The position numbers were made by a program, and so were the translations under genes. The notes below the pieces were generated by a model. The model made no database searches and had not been told where the DNA came from. It saw only the letters and a list, made by a program, of their open reading frames with translations. Of a stretch of DNA of 64,000 nt, positions 33,032-45,744 are shown piece after piece; positions within the stretch are counted from its first letter, which is position 1, and each line of letters starts with the position of its first letter. Source of the stretch: Ifrita kowaldi (taxonomy: Eukaryota > Chordata > Aves > Passeriformes > Cinclosomatidae); NCBI GenBank assembly GCA_013398055.1, contig VZRS01000482.1, forward strand, positions 26,670 through 90,669, read 5' to 3'.

Positions 33032-36029
33032 GTAAAGTTTTGTTATGTAGTGGGTTTTTGAAGCTGATGCCCTTTGGGGAGTTAATGATTGGCTACAATT
33101 TCTACATCTGTATGGCTAGTGTGACAGCCACCCCTCTCATGGTGAGCTAGCAGCAGCACAGGGTTGAGCAGAAGTGACTGAGTTCCTTGGGCAGAGCGAT
33201 GGCAGAGCAGCCGGACAGTGCATGGCTGCACGTGAGGGTCGCACCACGGAACAGAGCCGTGTGACACCAGCTCTCAGCAAGGTGAGGTTCCTATTGCAAC
33301 GGAGTGGGCACTGTGGTTTGAGCAGTTTCATTATTTGGAAATGCAATGACATCAACACTCAGCACTACTAGCTCTTGACAACTGTAGCTGGCAATTGAGT
33401 TTTCTTCTTGTGTCACAGGACAGAATGAGGTACTTTCAGAGCTTGTAGAAACATTGATTAATATGATACCATGTGATACCTTGAAAGGGAAGATAGAAAA
33501 CTCTGATTATCTTACTAACTATGAACGCCTTACAATCTTTTGGGGGGGTTTTGTTTGGTTGGTTTGGTGGTTTTTTGCTTTTGTTTTTGTTTTCTTTTTT
33601 TTGTGAAACCAAGTTAAGATTTGAGGACAGAAGACCCGTGCTTCAAAGCTAAAAAGAAGCTATATATACATAAATGAAATTAGTACAGGGATTACCCAAC
33701 TCTCTGAAAGTGTTTTGTTTCAAGACCAAATGGAGATGGGTCATAATGGATCCCTTTAAAGGCATTTCACATTTGCAGTGGATAAGGAATGGGGAAAAGC
33801 ATTGTATCATAGCTTTGTAGAGACACCTTCAGATTAATAGTGTCTAACACACATGAAGAGATTATATGAAGGCACGTTTTTGGTATTTTATATATCCTGA
33901 CGATAAGATCAATTACTATCATTAGCTACAACACTATGTGACCCAGTTCTGCATCTGTTTTTACATTCCCTTGGGAGTTTAGCTTGTATTAACATGTGAA
34001 AAAGTACATTCTTATTGTGTTGTTCTGCTACATTAATATAAAGTTATTTTTACTTTTTCAAAACTTTCATGGTTCTTATTTCTTGTGGTTTTTAACTATT
34101 TGTACCATGAGAATGACTCTTCTTGCCTCTCAGATGCTCTCTTCTAAGGGTTAGACCTCACAAATGTTCATTGTATATGAGTTCTCAAGTAGACATTGCA
34201 CTTACTCCCAGAAATAGTCCAATTAAGTCAAAGTGCACCTTGGATCAAATCCAAGACCCATTAAATCAGTTGAAGTGTTTCCATTTACTTCAAAAGATGC
34301 TGGATCCAAGCCATCACATCTGCAGCCCTCCAAAAGTACCATTGCTTATCTCAAATACACCTACTTAAATTCAATTAAGGGTAGAATAAAATCTCCCAAA
34401 GAAAATGTGATGACACTCTCTGCCACAGAAAATATTTAAATGCTATATTATAAAGCATAATAGAAAAAAATCCAAATAACCAAATACTGTAAGAAACATG
34501 ATGACAGAGGCAGACGGATTTCTTTATTTCAATCAGTTCTTCACTGAAATCAAGAACTGATTGAAATTTGCCAAAATTGCTGTCACTCACATCTTACTAA
34601 TTTGATTTGTTGATTTATATGACTTTCATTTTCATATATACTGAAATGTGGATTGGATGAATTATCTTCAAAGTTTCAAAAGAATTCACCTGAATTGATC
34701 ATAGGAAAAGCTAATTACTTCTACAGTCTTGAATTCAACATAGTAGGTATGACCTGAGTTGAAGGATTCATACATTGTAGTTGTACATGCCCAGGAAATA
34801 ATTTAATAAATTTTCCTGAGTTTTTTTTAGTATTGAGTCATCCCATGTGAATGGAAAAGAAATGTGGATGAAAGCTTTTTCTGTAGGTGCACAGTTCTTC
34901 AGATCGTTCACAGTATGATTGGCGTCAACACCTCTAAGCTTCATTCTCAGTAATCTGTGACCTCCTAAAGTAGATTTCTGTCTGCTATCGAGAAGATGCA
35001 TTAAAAAATTAGTTGATCATTGTAGATTGCTAGATTACTTGCTGGCTGTTGTGTCAGTAATTACTTCTGGAAATGACCTCTCAGGGAAGAGTTAGTCCAT
35101 AGTGGTTATAAGGGGATATCTGAAGGAACCACCTCCAAGGGGTTCAATATATAATTGGCTGCAATAAAATTAATGGGGCCATGGAAATAAATTAATAGAA
35201 CATGTTGTCATGCATTTCAGGGCAGATGAATAACTTCTCTGACATACACCTGAATCTAAAAACTTTATTTAATCTATTTTTTTCAGGAATTAGTGAGATC
35301 TCTTTGACAAAGAACAGATATGATGCTGTCAGCAGTATCAAAAAATCATTCTAATTATAAGGACTCACACTGTAAGCTCCACAAATTGTTCGCCCAAACA
35401 TTTACCAGTGAAGTTCTGTAGTTCAAAAGAAATGGAAGAAAAAAGATTTTGCCACTTGTTTTCAAACTAGCAGTGCAGTTCTTGATTAAGAGAACATGTC
35501 AGTACGTGAAGTACCAGCGAGGGCTGATGAACATGTATTTGATTTTAGTATTATTCCTGCAGTTACACTGCACTTACTGAGTATCACGTATTTCCAGTAA
35601 ATAACTTATACTGTGACATTCAGCCTCTATTTCTCTTTTCCTAGTGACTGTTTATAACTTTTAAATTATGTATCATTAATAGAACTATTTTCTAAAAAAA
35701 ATTCTATAGATGGATCCTCATTTGCAAACTTCTCCAAAAACTTGCTTCTAGGTAATTGTCATTCCAAACTCAAGTCACTGATTCAACTGGGGTGGAGTAA
35801 TTATTAAAACCAGGTTATTTTAAAGTAAGATTTAGATGTCTTGGGTAGCCCAGTGTAATTTAAGCAGCATATCCTATAACATAATTGAGCATGCACACCC
35901 AGAAAACTGAAATGCAAATCACTTTTCCAGGCAGAATATCTCACAAGGAAAAAAAAGCAAAAATTTAATAGCGTGCAGCATTACTTCATTTTGGAAGTTA
36001 TAGCTATTGACCAGATTTCTTAGACTACT
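33032..36029. other. Unannotated non-coding stretch
   Basis: A GC-richer part at about 33,120-33,340 beside the LTR is unidentified. A T/G-rich tract lies at about 33,539-33,603 and a perfect hairpin at 34,526-34,567. No gene is recognised. Confidence 0.55.
34526..34567. repeat. Perfect 16-bp inverted repeat, 10-nt loop
   Basis: Arm 34,526-34,541 (atttcaatcagttctt) and arm 34,552-34,567 are exact reverse complements around cactgaaatc. The hairpin has no flanking T run or other sign of a function. It is shorter than a typical microRNA precursor. Confidence 0.88.
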
Positions 36030-36450
36030 ATTACCTCCAGGGTGTCACCCTGTTGCACTCTTCTAAGGACATCATTGAAGAGGTCAAATTCTGCTACACT
36101 GCAGTTCAGGGCTGTGATCTTACTTTTTCTACTGTTCCTTCTTTTGTCTCCTGATCCTGAACTCCACCATGTCATGGTCCCTGCAGCCAAGGCTGCCTTC
36201 AGCCTTCACATTCCCAAAGAGACCCTCCCCAGTTTTGGATATGAGATCCAGCACTGCACCTGTCATGGTTGTTTTCTCTACAGATGGGTCAGGAACGTGT
36301 CTTTGATGTCCTTCATGAGTGACCTGGATTGCTTATGTACTGCTTGTGTTCTCTTTCTAGTACACATTAGGACAGTTGAAGCCCCTCAGGGCCTGTGGAC
36401 TCACATATCTGTGAGGCCTCATCCACTCGTTCTTCCTGGTCATTTTGTTC
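36030..36450 (-). mobile_element. CR1 LINE fragment, endonuclease-to-RT linker (antisense)
   Basis: The minus strand matches CR1 ORF2 between the end of the endonuclease and the RT. The + strand carries the complement of the conserved 'VKAEGSLGC…DH' segment (gcagccaaggctgccttcag, about 36,182-36,201). Toward 36,440 it carries the 'EEVDEA' part of the endonuclease (gaggcctcatcc). Both ends of the element are missing, so the fragment is truncated on both sides, unlike a simple 5'-truncated insertion. The 152-codon + frame at 36,042-36,500 is an antisense shadow. Confidence 0.82.
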
Positions 36451-39400
36451 AGCCTAACAGTGCAAATGAAAGAAGATTCAAAGCTAAAAAGACATTGTAA
36501 GATGTCTTGCCAGATCAGATAGCTTGAAATTTATCAGACTTACTCTGTGGGATGTCCAGCAGGGTCTGTTTTTCATTCTTGTCTAGTGAACTAATGAGAT
36601 TTACTGCAGTGACTGTTCATTTAGAGGTCTTTGTATTCAGAGATTGATAGCATTGTGAATCAAAAATAATCTTCCAAGAGCCATATCACCTCAGTGGTGA
36701 TATTTGTCTCTGGATGCTGATAGAGTATTTGCTTGTAAGAATTAGATGTAAATATAACTTCCTTTGTAAAGAAGGAAGAGTGATTCATTTGCTGGTGCTG
36801 CATGGCTGCAGGCCCATTGTAGCTTCTGAATTTGTCATTCAACTTCTGATTGGTTTACTTCAGTGGTGAAAAGTCTGAATGGGATTGTTCTGCTCTTCTA
36901 TCACAGGATTTCTTTTGCTGGGGTCATGTCTTGTTTGTCAGAACCAATACTATATAATTCAGAACTCATTGTGATGATCAGTCTGACTTAAAGAGTAAAC
37001 ACCGGGTAACCAATTTCATTCTTACCTTTCTATTGCAATAGTCCCAATAGTGGGCTTTATTTCACAACATAGAAAGTATTGTGACCAAGTGTTTTCTGGA
37101 TCCTGAAAAGCTATTCAAATGATGTAGGAATGACCCACAGAAGGTAACTTAAAGACCAGTTCCACTTAGATATGCCTCATTCGGTAATTTACTACAAATC
37201 CCAACAAAACCTGGACACAAGTTTTATGGGTTTTTTTTGTATTGTTACCTCTAAAGCTTCCTATTCAGTGAGTTATTAGAAGCAAAAAAATATGAGGAAA
37301 AAGAATCTATTAAATACTAAAAATCATACCTAGGAATCCTTGTTTGGACCATGTCCTGTGGTACTGGGTAGTGCAGCAAATTGCAAATAGAAAGAGATGA
37401 ACCCAAAGAGCGTAAGATTAAATGTAAACTATCAATAACTGTGTTCTCTCCTTGTTCCCTTTGTCTGGTCAGATACAGAATCACATAATGGCTCAATTTC
37501 ATTCGTGTTGGAACAACTGAGGTCTTTAGTTACATTTGCATTTAATACTTACAAGGACAAAACTGCTGGTTAGTGAGGAAAAGAACAGCTCCCTTAGGGA
37601 ATGCAATAGTCTTGAAAAATATTGGTAGTTCACGACAATGTCTTATGAAATTGTAATCAAGATTAACATGTCTGTATCTAGAGACTGGATGATGAATATT
37701 TTCTTGTTAATAACTTTGTAACTAAGGAGTGAGCTGTTAGTGCATCTGTGGTCCTTGCTTCATAATACCGAAATATAACTTAGCCAAACTCTTGGGTATA
37801 GCATTGAAGCCAAGAGACAGGTCACCTTTCACACAGGAATTATGCAGTGTTTAGTCCATTGCAACATGGAGGGAAACAGCTCAGCAACCCAACTATATAT
37901 TGAAGTTACAGTTGTAGCCTACAGGGAATGATTTACTGAGAGATACTGAAGAGCTTTTCTCTTTTATAACAGGCTCTTTAAGATAATATTTCCTGCCTAA
38001 CATTATGTGTAATACAGTTATTGACATGGAGAATTGCATTGCAAATATCTTGACATTTCTCCAATAGCCAGGTCACCTTAGTTGCTGAAAGTTTCAGTGG
38101 CCCCTCAAGGCCCATTTTATTAGTTACGAGACATTAATCACAGAAATGCATAGGCAGCAACTGACTCCCAGCCCTGAATTTAGCAGGAAGCACTACCACA
38201 GTCCTTAAATGTTGAGAATAATTTTGAAGTGAACCTTGAAGTTGTTAGTTTCTTTAAAAATCACTGCTTATCTTTTTCCACCCCTTATGAAGATTAACCT
38301 CCAACATTTCAAAGGGGTGTTTGACCACTTTCCACACTTTCTTACTTCAGAAGAAATGTCTGGCAGTGTGAAGTCAGTCTTCCTGTCATGGCAGGCATCA
38401 ATCAGGACATGTGAAGAACGTGAAGGCTTTCAGCCTTTCCTTGCAAAATTGGAATTTACAGTAGACTTGGAGAAATACCTAAGTTCTTCCCTAACTCTGC
38501 AACTTTGCAATCACTTTGCATGGTGGGAAAGACGAACCCAAAATATGATGTTAGTGGAAGAAGAACTTCACAGGAAAAGAAATGCTCTTTCTTTCAATAC
38601 AGACTACTGCAAGAGCAGTATTTCTGGATTATGTTTATTTCATTGCATGATTGAGCATATTTAGGTATAGCCAAAGGTGTATCGACATCTTTATTGGAAC
38701 ATTCCAAGAGATATTTCAGAAGCAAAACAACTCTTTAAAATTTTTTTTAGGATGCAAAGTTATCTCTGATTATGGCTGCCTGTTCTGGAATTATGGCCCT
38801 ACTTGTAATTATGTCCTTTTTCTTCCATGGTGCCCTGATGATGTTATCTGCCAGTCAGCATCATTGTGGTTAGGAAAAGAAAGTTCTGAATTGAAGGAAC
38901 TATTCAAATGGCAATGCTCCATCTCCTAAGTTCTTAAAAGAGACTTGAAGTTTTAACACCAAACTGTATATTTGTCTGAATTATTTATTTTATTTTCAGG
39001 AAAGACTGCTTCAAACTAGCAGCTTCCTTGAGTTTTTTTAAGGACCATGAACTGAATGATGTGAGTGATGTGACTGTAGCAGTAAAGATACATGAAATTC
39101 AGTGAAAGTTAGTGGGAGCATTGATTCTCTTTCCTTAAACTCTCTTTCTCTCTCTAGGGAATAGAAGTCCAATAGGGCTGTAGTTCAGCTCTGATACTAA
39201 AGCTCTATCTGGGAGCTTGAACAGCAGTTAAGAGGAAAATAAATGTAAATGTTGGATTTTTTTTCTGCATAGTTGTGTCATACATAATATTTAGAGACTA
39301 CACTTTTAGCTTTTTATTATTTAAGATGGTATTGGTGTGCAGCATGCACAGTGGAAATGAATCCTAAATATTGCCTGTAACAAGAATAGGTGGTTTGTTT

Positions 39401-42400
39401 CTCAATAAACAGATTAAAATGTTGCAACCTTATGACTGCTTGGAACTGACAGATGTTAATAATGCACACAGGACATAATAATTTCATATACTGTACATCA
39501 ATGAATCTTTCAGCAGGTGCAGACCAAAGGAAGAGCAGACCAAAGCCAGACTAGAAGTATTTACTTTACTTTGCTGACTATTTGGACTGGATTTCAGCCA
39601 CCAAACCGTACGTCATCATCTTCTCCCTCTTACTGACCTCATTGTTAAAATTAGTCTTTTTAGCTGCTGGACCTAAACTCATTATTACATAATTTTAGCC
39701 AAGACTTACAAAGGGACTTTTTGAAAGTGATGTTTGCTAGACTGGAATAAGGTTTCCAAAACTAGGTGAATTCATCCAGAAAGATTTTTGAATACAGACT
39801 CTATTCATGGAAAAAATAACATTTGTCCTCGTTGGCTTGGATGAATTGTACAGTTTGTCTGGGTAGTGTGGAGGAGGGATTCTGCAGTATGTACTGTTTA
39901 CAAAAAGCTCTGTGTGCTGTCAGGGAGTGGAGGCACACTCTGAAGAATTGCTCTGCCACGGGTGGTAATCTCCAAGCTGATTCCCTGGTCTTTTTACCCT
40001 TGATTCACCACCTCCATGATCACCCCTCTGTGGAGGCTGAAAAGCCCCAGCGCACTGATTTTCCACATCTTATGACAGTTTATTCTCCCTTCTGTGTCCC
40101 AGTCAACAATAAAGCAATTGAAAACACTGTCTTCAATAAATGTAGCACATACTTTTGGGCAGAAGATTTAGTGAAAAAATCCAAAAATACTTAATTTTCT
40201 CCTGAGAATTTTTCAGTTGCAATTGCAGGACTGATTGTATTTCAGCCCTTAGGTTTTGCAAACAAAATGTGTGACTGTTATTAGACCTCTCAAAGGAAGG
40301 TAGATATGGTCAATGCTGAATTGCTCGTATGTGGTGAAAAGTTAAGCATGGAAACAAAACATACAAGTACCAAAACTACAGAAAATGGGATAAACTACAG
40401 TCCAAAATGGGATAAACACTATTTCAAAACAGAGGAAAATACAAAGGTAATTTAGGCTGGGAAACAATGTTGCAATGATGTAAGATCAAGATCACTCCTA
40501 AAGATAGTTGATTACATTATTCCAAAACTGGCTAATTTTTTTTGAGGACTGCATTGGGTCTAAGCTATGTGGTATAAGAAATATGTTTTCAAATGGCTGT
40601 CTGCCTCTTGTGCCTCTCACCTCTGTGGTCATATCTTCCCTACAAAAGGAACAAAACCAAACCTAATGGAAGGCTCATCATGTAAATTTACAGGAAGTTC
40701 TGGATTCAGATGCAGTGTTAATACATCGAATCAAATTCTGAAAGCAAATAAATATTAGTCTTTCTTGCGACAGCCCTCTGTATTTAAGCATGGAATAAGT
40801 AGCAATTAAACAAACAAACAAATAAAATCAACTATATTTACTTGGTTTTGTTTTCTGTGCCTTTAGATTGTTCTCCATTCATGTTTTTATGATTCAATTT
40901 AAAACCAGCAGTATAACAGACTCTCTTTGTAAGTGTTAGAAAATTCAAGATCTTGTAACTTTGTGGTTCTTTCAGGAGTCTTCAAGTCTTATTCTTCTCT
41001 CCCTTTCATACATAAATATGCACACTTCTCTGTGAAAAGAGTTTTTTTGAGATCACAATCTCTGACACTTGTGAGATTCTTTAGAAGTGCTATAACAAAG
41101 TGCAGAACTGAAAGCAGTGAGATAAAGTCAATGGAAATGTGCAGAGTATGTGGCAAAAGGTTTTGAAGCTCTTCTTAATGAAAAACAATCTACATTTCAG
41201 AATTCAAAGTCAACTTTAATTTAGATAATACCAAGGTCAGAAAGGACCAAGCTTGTAACAATGAAAAGCACATATAAAACTGTGACATCTTAAAAGCATA
41301 AATGTAAAGTTCTTTTCATAAGTGGTCAATTGCAATATTTCATTTCCATAGTGAAATCTTTTTTTGTGTCTGGTGTTTCTGGCCTCTTTTTAGCTATTAT
41401 GGTAGCTAATGAACAACCATAAAGGTCTCAAGCTCTTTCTGAATGGAAAGTAGAGCAGAACAAGCAGGAGTAAGAGACTGAAGATCATGCCAAATTCCTC
41501 TATCCAGATTTTCCCCTCCTTAGCTGATCTGCATCAAGTTGCCTGTAGCTCACTTTGAAACTTCTCAGTGCACTGTCCTACCCTTGAAACACCTCAGTTT
41601 TCCACAGAGCCAAACTCCGCTGTTTTCTGTATGTCCCATTGAAAAATCTGTGCCCAGAGAGACAATTAATGCACATAAAAACAAAAGGTCTGAAACAGCA
41701 AAGTCATCTGCGTATTTGTCCATGGAATAGGTATAGCAAGTGTGCAGTAGTAAGTATTATCCCACTAAAATCAAAATCCACTCTGGAAGCACTTGAAAAT
41801 ACTATTCATATTTCACACCCAGTGTCAGACCTTAACAGCACTGATCAGTCCCACTTTGGGGCATCAACCCCACCGCAGGGCATGACCATTATAAGCTCAA
41901 ATTCATTTTCTCTGGGTGGATGTTGAATCTATATCATGGGCTGCTAATCTTCCGACCCATCTCTTGGTGGACCCCTCAGACCCCCATCTCAGGTCCAGCT
42001 CCTTCTTTCCCACCACTTTACAATACCATGGATGCTGCAGACCCCAGATCTGACTCCTGCTAAGATCCATAAGGGTGGACATGATCTGTGTGGGGCCTCC
42101 TTATGGGGGGGTCTCAATGCTCCCTAATGCTTACTTTCCACGCCAGGATTGCTGGCATTAAAACCAGGGAGCCAATTCTAATGGTGGCTTGGGATTCATA
42201 GAAACATTTTAAATTTTTAGCCAGTAGAGCAAATTTGGAATTATCTTATGTCCAGTGGCAATGATTAAACTACCTTTTAATAAATGGAAAACTAAAGGTG
42301 AGCCCCTAGGAAGTTCTTCATTGCCTCAAGGTTTTTATATCTTCCCTAACAGTGCAGTAGTTCCTAGAATCTTCCCGTGACAATGTGGTTGTTATTACCA

Positions 42401-43969
42401 CTGTAATACTTCTTTAAAATATCTTTTTAATTGAAAAATAATCTTAACAGTGATGTATTTCTTTACATCCACATAGACATTAAGGGTTTTCCTTAAAAAT
42501 TTTGCTTAATTCTCTCCAAAATGGAGAGAATCTTTAGTAATAAACTTTAGTACTTTGATTGCTCAGCATAAGATATATTTAGCTCTAGCAAGCACTGTAC
42601 ATTGCCAGCCCAGTTAGAAAAAAAATGTTGGCAATATGAAGTCACTATTTGCTCCCTGTGGGTGCATAAGTAATAAACATTCACTTGTAGTCAATGACAA
42701 CACTGAGACTTCACTGGCAGGGGCAAACACACAGGAAAAGAAAGGGCAAGGAGCCAATATATTTATATTGAAAACTGTGATATGCCAATGCTGGTTTCAA
42801 GAAATCAATCGCTAAATCATTAAATTCAAGCAAAGGTATTTACGGCAAAGAAATTTATGACCAAATGCTTGCATGACTTTTCAGTCCAATCTAGGATTCC
42901 TAGTGACATGCATGAAAGCCATTTTATGTTGAGCCCTCCTTTGTACAAACACTAGATTATGCTCTTCGAGTTAAACTTTAGTCGACCCACCAGTAGACAA
43001 AGAAAGCCTACACAGAACACATGAGGTCCCAACTGTAGTCTGCCTTAAGGTGAGCTGCTCTGGCACGTGATCTGGATGTCAAATCAGAGGCCAGCAAGAT
43101 GCCTTAGGAATCATCCTCAAATATCTTTTGAGACAGGGAGACAACTTTCATTGTGTCAGCAGAGAGAAGTGTCTGAGGAGGACACTATAGATAATTGATT
43201 TGGATTTACTGGCTTCATAGACTCACTACTTTTAAAATTCTGCTAGACATTATCAAACAGTTTATGCTTCTGCTTTCTTCACATAGTTATACTTTCTTTT
43301 GCACCATTTACAAGTATTTCTGTTCCACAAATCTCTGTGTCTGCATAGGTGCTGACTCACTAACGACAGTTCACCTATCTGAGATATGGACATGTATAAA
43401 CATTTTGGTTTTCCCCACAATTTGATTGTTTAGTTTATATATTCTGACATGCAGTAATTTTATGCAACAAAGCCCCAAAGACAATAATTAAGATTAAAAC
43501 ATGAAAATAATGTATTTTCTATAAAACATTCTCATTTGACTTTACAATGCACATCCAACACTGCTTTCTAGGAAGGGAAAAATGTTTCTGTCTGAATTAT
43601 GCAAATCCTAGTCTGTCTTTCTTTCAAGAAGAAGAGTACAGCTTTCTATTTCTGTGACTAAATAATCTTTTTCTGTTTTATGATTAAGTTCATTGCTCAT
43701 ATGGATGGCTCTGATAGAAGAGCATCACTACGGTGCAATTTTCTGAATAGGTACAGAATAAGTGTTTGATACTGTATTTTAGTACCCATGTTCCCCGAAG
43801 AGAGTGATATTGTCAGACATCGAGTCCTTATGAGATAGTAAATAAATAGTAGCAATAGAAAATAGCTATTAGCTAAGTTATTTACTATTAAAAATACCTG
43901 TAGTTAAGTTGGAGTTTTACTTGCTGGCAACTACCCAATACCACCTTAATCCTCTCTGCTCTGCTGCAG
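36451..43969. other. Unannotated non-coding stretch
   Basis: About 7.5 kb with no recognisable gene or transposon. The longer frames (38,236-38,664, 142 codons; 39,823-40,194, 123 codons, opening with a TTG) show no known domain and lack convincing splice or start context. A C-rich segment at about 41,940-42,180 is unidentified. No other acrosin-like exons were found upstream of the exon at 43,970. Confidence 0.55.
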
Positions 43970-44302
43970 GCTGACAGCGGAGGAACTCTTGTTGGCAAAG
44001 ATAACCATGCTGACTTCTTCTGGTAGCTTGGTGTTACCAGCTGCAGAAAAGGCTGTGCCAGCGCCAAACTGCCTGGAGTCTCCACCTTCACTCAGTACTT
44101 CTACAACTGGAACCTGGTCCAGATGGGCCTGAGCCCAGCACCAGCACCTACTACAACACTAACGCCAGCCTACAACTCAACCCCCATGCAGATGCCATGT
44201 CCAAGACCAGCTCAACCCTGTCCATTTCCAGGTGAGAAGCTGCTGCAATTCTTTAATCTGCTGCAGGAGCTCTTGCAGTTCCTAAGGGGAAAAATGTCTT
44301 GA
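43970..44302 (+). pseudogene. Acrosin-like serine protease, terminal exon (broken)
   Basis: The stretch reads as the last exon of a trypsin-family (S1) protease. A pyrimidine-rich acceptor, ctctctgctctgctgcag, ends at 43,969. The exon opens with A-D-S-G-G, holding the catalytic Ser at codon 3 (usual form G-D-S-G-G-P). Then come 'LGVTS', 'GCASAKLPGV' and 'TQYFYNWNLVQMGL', the end of the protease domain. A Pro/Thr-rich tail follows, and a final amphipathic helix with 'LLQELLQFLRGK' runs to a TGA at 44,300-44,302. The long Pro-rich tail is typical of acrosin, the sperm acrosomal protease, and distinguishes it from trypsin. Damage: TAG at codon 19 (44,024-44,026), the conserved Trp after 'VTS' is Cys, and the Tyr of 'PGVYT' is Ser. 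No upstream exons are nearby, so it is probably a fragment of a duplicated gene. The acceptor argues against a processed copy. Confidence 0.7.
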
Positions 44303-45251
44303 GCGGCAGGATGGATCAGCTCCAGTGCAGGCTGCAGTGGACCATGATCATTTTCTCCTGGGACAATGCCTGCTGATCCAAAGGCAGCCTTGGTGCCAAA
44401 ATCTGCTCTGTTCTGCCCACGTCCCTCTCTGCATGTACGTAAATGCTGATGTTGCCTTAGTTGTTGCAATGAAGTTGCCTGTTTTCACAACTGACTATGT
44501 CTGCAGTCCTACTTGCTCTCTTGACAGTTTTTAAGCGTCATTTTCCATGACAAATCTGCATGTAACCATGCACTATATATTTTAGCAAATAATTCCTTTG
44601 AAAAGATTTGAGTTTTCATGTCTCACATGAAATAGACCATGAACAGATGGGAAAAAAATTTTAGCTTTACAGTTACAGCATACCTGTATATGAATTATTC
44701 AACATGCTTTTAAGAAAATAACATTCCTCTTTTCCAGAAAGAGTATGTTCCTTGTGCCAACCCTCACAATACAGAAAGCCTATTACATACATTACATGAG
44801 TGGAGTTTGCTCTGAAGAAAGAAAGAAAAACCTTCAGCAGCCTATGCACCTAAAATGCATTCTCTAACAAATGTAGAATGAGAATTTCCTCTTTTCTTCC
44901 CCAGTTACGCAGCTGAGTCAGTGACCCTAAAAGCAAAGCAAGAGGACAACAGCAGATTTAGTCCTTGAAGTACTAAAAGAAATGGTGCATGAGCATGAGG
45001 GGTTTTTTGTCAATATGATACTTCAAATTATTACTCTACAATAGAATTTTTTCTGCCTTGCCATGTCTCACAATTAGTTTATAGTTCTAAATACAAAATG
45101 CATGATCCTGTACCAGATTATTCTGTGGAAATGATTTCAAAGAAAGTTTGTCCAGGAAGAATAGGTCAGTAAAAGATTAAATCAATGCGGTTGTGTTCTG
45201 GAAGGTCAAGAGCTTACCAACATGGAGTAAGGCACCCAGTAGTTCCAAGTC
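44303..45251. other. Unannotated stretch after the acrosin-like exon
   Basis: The first ~180 bases may be the old 3' untranslated region of the protease exon: ttgcaatgaagttgcc at about 44,464 could be a decayed aataaa context. Nothing else is recognised. Confidence 0.4.
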
Positions 45252-45443
45252 CATCACTAAACCATGTCCCTAAGTGCCATATCTACAAGTCTTTTAAATA
45301 CCTCCAGGGATGATGAGTCATCTACATCCCTTGTCAGCCTGGCTATTCTGGTGTTTAGTAATTCTTTTGTTGAAGAAATTTTTCCTGATATCCAATCTAA
45401 TATCAACAACCTTAAATCAATCCCCTTTGCCCTTATCACGTCT
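45252..45443 (-). mobile_element. CR1 LINE 3' fragment (antisense)
   Basis: The + strand is the complement of a CR1 3' region: aaccatgtccctaagtgcca, then acctccagggatgatga, then gaagaaatttttcctgatat and the ccaatctaat block. The extreme 3' tail is missing. It appears more diverged than the copy at 25,981-26,592 and belongs to a different CR1 subfamily by its tcccta…tgcca words. Overlapping short frames at 45,257-45,532 are relics. Confidence 0.82.
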
Positions 45444-45650
45444 TTGTGCAACAGTGTTTCAAAGAATACATGGAACCAGAATACTGTGTAAAAGACAAGA
45501 CAGAAAGGTAGAACAGTAAATGTGAATTGCAACTACTTTTATGAGAGCCATATGGCTTTATTAATTGTCTGATAGTGAAAGCAGAAGTACAGGATATCAT
45601 GGTGGATGAAATGCTACTGAAGAGGCACGGAAAGCTCATAGGTCACAATC

Positions 45651-45744
45651 TTGTTGGGGTTTTGGGGGGTTTTTTTAGGTTATTTGTTTTGGTTTGGGTT
45701 TTTTGGTTTTGGTTTGGTCTTTGTTTTGGTTTTGGTTTTTTGTT
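45651..45744. repeat. T/G-rich tract with ggttttgg words
   Basis: Nearly 95 bases of T and G on the + strand with repeated ggttttgg words and runs of four and six G near the start. The many closely spaced G runs could form G-quadruplexes on this strand. It has no unit of fixed length and is not a telomere array. Confidence 0.75.

Noticed and set aside
36042..36500. 152-codon + frame as a possible gene
   Set aside because: Most of it is the complement of CR1 ORF2; the relic is on the other strand.
38236..38664. 142-codon open frame as a possible gene
   Set aside because: The composition is like chance translation, there is no recognisable motif, and neighbouring frames are similar.
43970..44302. 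Processed (retrotransposed) protease copy
   Set aside because: A pyrimidine-rich splice acceptor precedes the exon, other exons are not joined to it, and no poly(A) tail follows, so a DNA-level fragment is more likely.
45651..45744. Interstitial telomere-like array
   Set aside because: Vertebrate telomere repeats (ttaggg) are absent; the ggttttgg words are irregular and part of a T/G tract.
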